Shown here piece after piece: positions 5,915 to 7,925 of a DNA stretch of 7,925 bases. The position numbers and the translations under genes were made by a program. Source of the DNA: Acidobacteriota bacterium (GTDB lineage Bacteria > Acidobacteriota > Vicinamibacteria > Vicinamibacterales > 2-12-FULL-66-21); NCBI GenBank assembly GCA_020200195.1, contig JAIVJE010000489.1, positions 1 through 7,925 on the forward strand, given 5' to 3'. Numbering within the stretch: the stretch's first letter is position 1; every line of letters starts with the position of its first letter. The notes under the pieces were generated by a model, which was not told the DNA's origin, ran no database searches, and saw nothing but the letters and a program-made list of their open reading frames with translations.

Positions 5915-7318
5915 TCAGTGCGGGCGCAAGGGCAGGTCGACTGCCGGCCCCTCGCCGATCGCCTCGACTCTGCCTGTCCATTGAAGAGGGGAACGCTTCG
6001 GTGTGAAGCCGGCGTCCAGCACGAACAGCGCGTTCATCCTGCGCATGACCGCGCGCCCGGTGCCCGGCGCCAGCGGCGCCTCGCCCTTGCGTGGTGGGCG
6101 CGTATACGCGCGCACGCGTATCGCCGTGACCTCAGCGGGCTCGACCGGTGCCGGCACAGGGACGGCCACGCGGAAGCACCCGCTGCGAGCAATCCTGAAT
6201 CGCGTGTCGCCGCGATCGGTTGGGTACCATACTGCCGCCCCGCCTGCAGCCCGGATCTGCAGGTCGAACGCGGCGGTCGCATCCTTCAAATCGCCACATC
6301 CTTCGGCGTAGACGAACGTACGCGGATCGGGAATCCGCGTAGAGCCCGGAATCGCGTCGGCCTGGATTCGTCCCTCGCGCCGGAGTTCCGCGGTCATGAC
6401 GGCGTACAGCCAGGGATTGGCGTCCATGACGACTTCGCGGGACACGTTCTCGAGCGTCACGAGTGCGGGCGACGGCGCGAATCGGATCCCGTCAGAACCC
6501 GTATCGCTCACCATGTTGTTGTCGGTGGAGACCCACAGCAACGGATGATTGCCAGCTCTCCGTCCACGAAACGGGAGAATCTCGTGGTCCTTGCCCTGGA
6601 ACTCCTCGCGGGATGCGCCTGACGGTGCCGGCTGAATGCCGTAGACGAACTCGATGTCCGTGGCCCGGCCCCAGGTGGCCATAAGGCGGTCGGTCGGCGT
6701 GCCACCATCCTCGTGACTGAAGATGACTGTGTAGCGGTACTCCGACGGCGGCGCACCGAGCACCTCGACGTACATCAGCAGGGGGACATCACTGAAACGC
6801 TCGACCGTCCCCGGGCGCGCGTGGAGAATGGGCGCACGATTCAGCCACCCGTATTCCGGCGCAGACGGTCCATACATCTGTACGTCCACCGTGCGGATCG
6901 TGATCTCGCCAGCACTCTTGGAAGACCGTGCGGCGTCGCGCTCGAGCGAGAGTCGGTGAGGACCGGCTGCCAGCGGCCCGAGCATGACGCGGTACTCAGC
7001 TGGCACCGCGCCACGTGTCAGCAGGAGATGCTGCGAATACGCGCCGTCGACGGAGAGCTTCACCGCGACCGCCTCGCGGCCCGGTTCCCCCCAGTCGCAC
7101 CGCTCGCAGCCCGCCACGATCGCTGCGACGGCCTCTCCGGGACTGGGGGCCTCGAAGCCTTGATCGCGGGGTAGAAGCTGGCTCGGAGCTGCGGTGGGGT
7201 CGGCAGGGACTTCCGCGGCCGCCATCACACGCAGAGCGGCCATGAGAAGGTAAAGCGCGGGCATGACGGCGAACGGACCACGCTTCAGCACGAAGGTCTC
7301 GAAGAACACGAGGCGCAC
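5915..7318 (-). CDS. Secreted protein of unknown function
   Basis: I do not recognise this family. The product (up to 467 residues) begins with a likely signal sequence: basic residues at 12-13, a hydrophobic run with MPALYLLMAALRVMAAA (19-35), then a probable cut before the EVPADPT region. The rest lacks membrane helices and is rich in Pro, Arg, Ala and short hydrophobic strands, as in an extracytoplasmic beta-rich protein. Notable stretches are CERCDW (71-76), HRLSLERDAAR near 120-130, TDIEFVYGIQ (near 232) and HPLLWVSTDNNMVSDTGSD (near 269-287). The Cys-x-x-Cys could bind metal or form a disulfide. The start is uncertain: GTG at 7318 gives the basic signal region, but its first 14 or so codons come from a repeat hairpin, so ATG at 7264 is a serious alternative. 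Neither has a strong ribosome-binding site. The aldolase gene follows after 20 bp. Confidence 0.7.
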   Translation of the reverse strand: MRLVFFETFVLKRGPFAVMPALYLLMAALRVMAAAEVPADPTAAPSQLLPRDQGFEAPSPGEAVAAIVAGCERCDWGEPGREAVAVKLSVDGAYSQHLLLTRGAVPAEYRVMLGPLAAGPHRLSLERDAARSSKSAGEITIRTVDVQMYGPSAPEYGWLNRAPILHARPGTVERFSDVPLLMYVEVLGAPPSEYRYTVIFSHEDGGTPTDRLMATWGRATDIEFVYGIQPAPSGASREEFQGKDHEILPFRGRRAGNHPLLWVSTDNNMVSDTGSDGIRFAPSPALVTLENVSREVVMDANPWLYAVMTAELRREGRIQADAIPGSTRIPDPRTFVYAEGCGDLKDATAAFDLQIRAAGGAAVWYPTDRGDTRFRIARSGCFRVAVPVPAPVEPAEVTAIRVRAYTRPPRKGEAPLAPGTGRAVMRRMNALFVLDAGFTPKRSPLQWTGRVEAIGEGPAVDLPLRPH

Positions 7319-7376
7319 GAAGTAAGATTCTCAACGTTCAAATCTTCGTGTCCTCGTGTCTTCGTGTCTTGGTGAC
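7300..7376. repeat. Octamer repeat array and large hairpin
   Basis: Positions 7345-7376 hold four 8-base units (TTCGTGTC, CTCGTGTC, TTCGTGTC, TTGGTGAC). On the minus strand these read as GACACGAA-type units. The segment 7300-7322 is largely the reverse complement of 7344-7364: CACGAAG pairs with CTTCGTG, and CACGAGG with CCTCGTG. This makes a hairpin of about 20 bp with a 21-base loop. The left arm overlaps the proposed GTG start of the secreted-protein gene. It is probably a dispersed repeat that could also affect transcription from the receptor gene into the next one. Confidence 0.65.
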
Positions 7377-7377
7377 C

Positions 7378-7411
7378 AGCCCGTTTCGCCGTCCACACTG
7401 GCGAACAGGCT
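7378..7411 (-). terminator. Stem-loop after the receptor gene
   Basis: AGCCCGTTTCGCC (7378-7390) pairs with GGCGAACAGGCT (7400-7411) around a 9-base loop, with one bulge and one G-T-type pair. It starts 15 bases after the receptor stop codon on the minus strand, the right place for a terminator or a 3'-end protecting structure. There is no run of T after it, so it is not a classical intrinsic terminator. Confidence 0.45.
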
Positions 7412-7425
7412 CGTCGTCCACGCAC

Positions 7426-7925
7426 CTAGAATTCAACCCGTACCGCGAACTGCATGATCCTCGCGTCGCCCGCGAGCGAGGTGATGGTGCCTACCGTCCC
7501 GCTGGCAATCGTCGCGGTGGTGACGTTGCGCGCGGGCAATCCGAAGTTCGCGCGGTTGAAGATGTTGAACACGTCCCACCGCAGCGTGGCCGCCGATGTA
7601 CCCGGAAGGCGGAACCGCCGCTGCACGCTGACGTCGGCGACCGCATACCGCGGGCCGCGAACAATGTTGCGGCCGGCGTTGCCGAAGGTGCCGGACGGAA
7701 CCAGCTGGAACGCAGCTACGTTGAACCAGCTGTCCACGCTGCGCTGTCCCTCGGGATCGCCGACGAGGTTGGGCACACCCGTCGCGCCGTCGCCGACGCT
7801 GTTCGTGCTCTGCGTCACCGTGAAGGGAAGGCCCGAGCGCGCGGTGTAGATGCCGCTCACGAGCCAGCCGCCGAGCAGGGCGTCTCCGAGTCCACTCGTC
7901 GCGAACCTCTTGCCCTGGCCGAAGG
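7426..7925 (-). CDS. Oar-like TonB-dependent receptor, C-terminal part
   Basis: This is the end of an outer-membrane TonB-dependent receptor of the Oar/carboxypeptidase-regulatory-domain type, which imports large substrates using energy from TonB. About 166 codons are visible and the frame is open at the window edge; in-frame codons run upstream of a GTG at 7860, so that GTG is not the start. Family hallmarks in order are GGWLVSGIYTARSGLPFTV, a loop with SWFNVAAFQLVPSGTFGNAG, then RNIVRGPRYAVADVSVQRRF, DVFNIFNRANFG, and the closing strand ending FAVRVEF. The terminal Phe is the signal for insertion by the BAM machinery. Such receptors are abundant in acidobacteria. The substrate cannot be told. 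A stem-loop and a repeat hairpin separate it from the secreted-protein gene on the same strand. Confidence 0.88.
   Translation of the reverse strand, partial: FGQGKRFATSGLGDALLGGWLVSGIYTARSGLPFTVTQSTNSVGDGATGVPNLVGDPEGQRSVDSWFNVAAFQLVPSGTFGNAGRNIVRGPRYAVADVSVQRRFRLPGTSAATLRWDVFNIFNRANFGLPARNVTTATIASGTVGTITSLAGDARIMQFAVRVEF

Noticed and set aside
5918..6622. A 234-codon plus-strand frame opposite the secreted-protein gene
   Set aside because: Shadow frame with no signal sequence or motif; the minus strand has a coherent protein with a signal peptide.

Overview
The window looks like a chromosomal fragment of a GC-rich soil-type bacterium, most likely an acidobacterium (Vicinamibacteria-like). 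The main pointers are a large orphan MacB/FtsX-type permease of the ADOP kind (acidobacterial duplicated orphan permease), an Oar-like TonB-dependent receptor, and intergenic spacers full of short tandem repeats. The taxonomy is inferred from gene families; no marker gene is present.

Layout. Positions 1-62 hold the N-terminal codons of a minus-strand ABC-2-type permease. Next comes an apparently complete IS481-type insertion sequence (about 102-1471) with a full DDE transposase and 40-bp imperfect terminal inverted repeats that carry doubled motifs. From 1472 to 4982 lies a run of decayed genes. These are a minus-strand Doc/Fic-type toxin gene with an intact catalytic motif but two frame breaks (1700-2292), a short plus-strand cytochrome c relic (2536-2703), and an ADOP permease gene (2789-4982). 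The permease gene appears to have lost an internal periplasmic segment in frame and, near its 3' end, a transmembrane segment out of frame. In the two larger genes both ends are still recognisable while interior pieces are missing.

From 5025 to the right edge the genes are on the minus strand and look intact. In transcription order they are the 3' part of an Oar-like TonB-dependent receptor (7426-7925, open at the window edge), an unrecognised secreted protein of up to 467 residues (5915-7318), and, 20 bp further on, a LacD/DUF2090-like class I aldolase (5025-5894). A terminator-like stem-loop and an 8-bp-unit repeat hairpin separate the receptor from the other two. The secreted protein and the aldolase are therefore the likely transcriptional pair, perhaps linked to carbohydrate uptake and breakdown; that link is inference.

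The spacers hold three small-repeat types: a heptamer AGCTYYC array before 93 and again at 2702-2731, an octamer GACACGAA array at 7345-7376, and perfect or near-perfect hairpins at 1355-1385 and 5017-5034. No tRNA, rRNA, CRISPR array or prophage gene was seen. I found no convincing new defence or mobile system. The most interesting features are the pattern of decay, the secreted-protein/aldolase pair and the repeat families.
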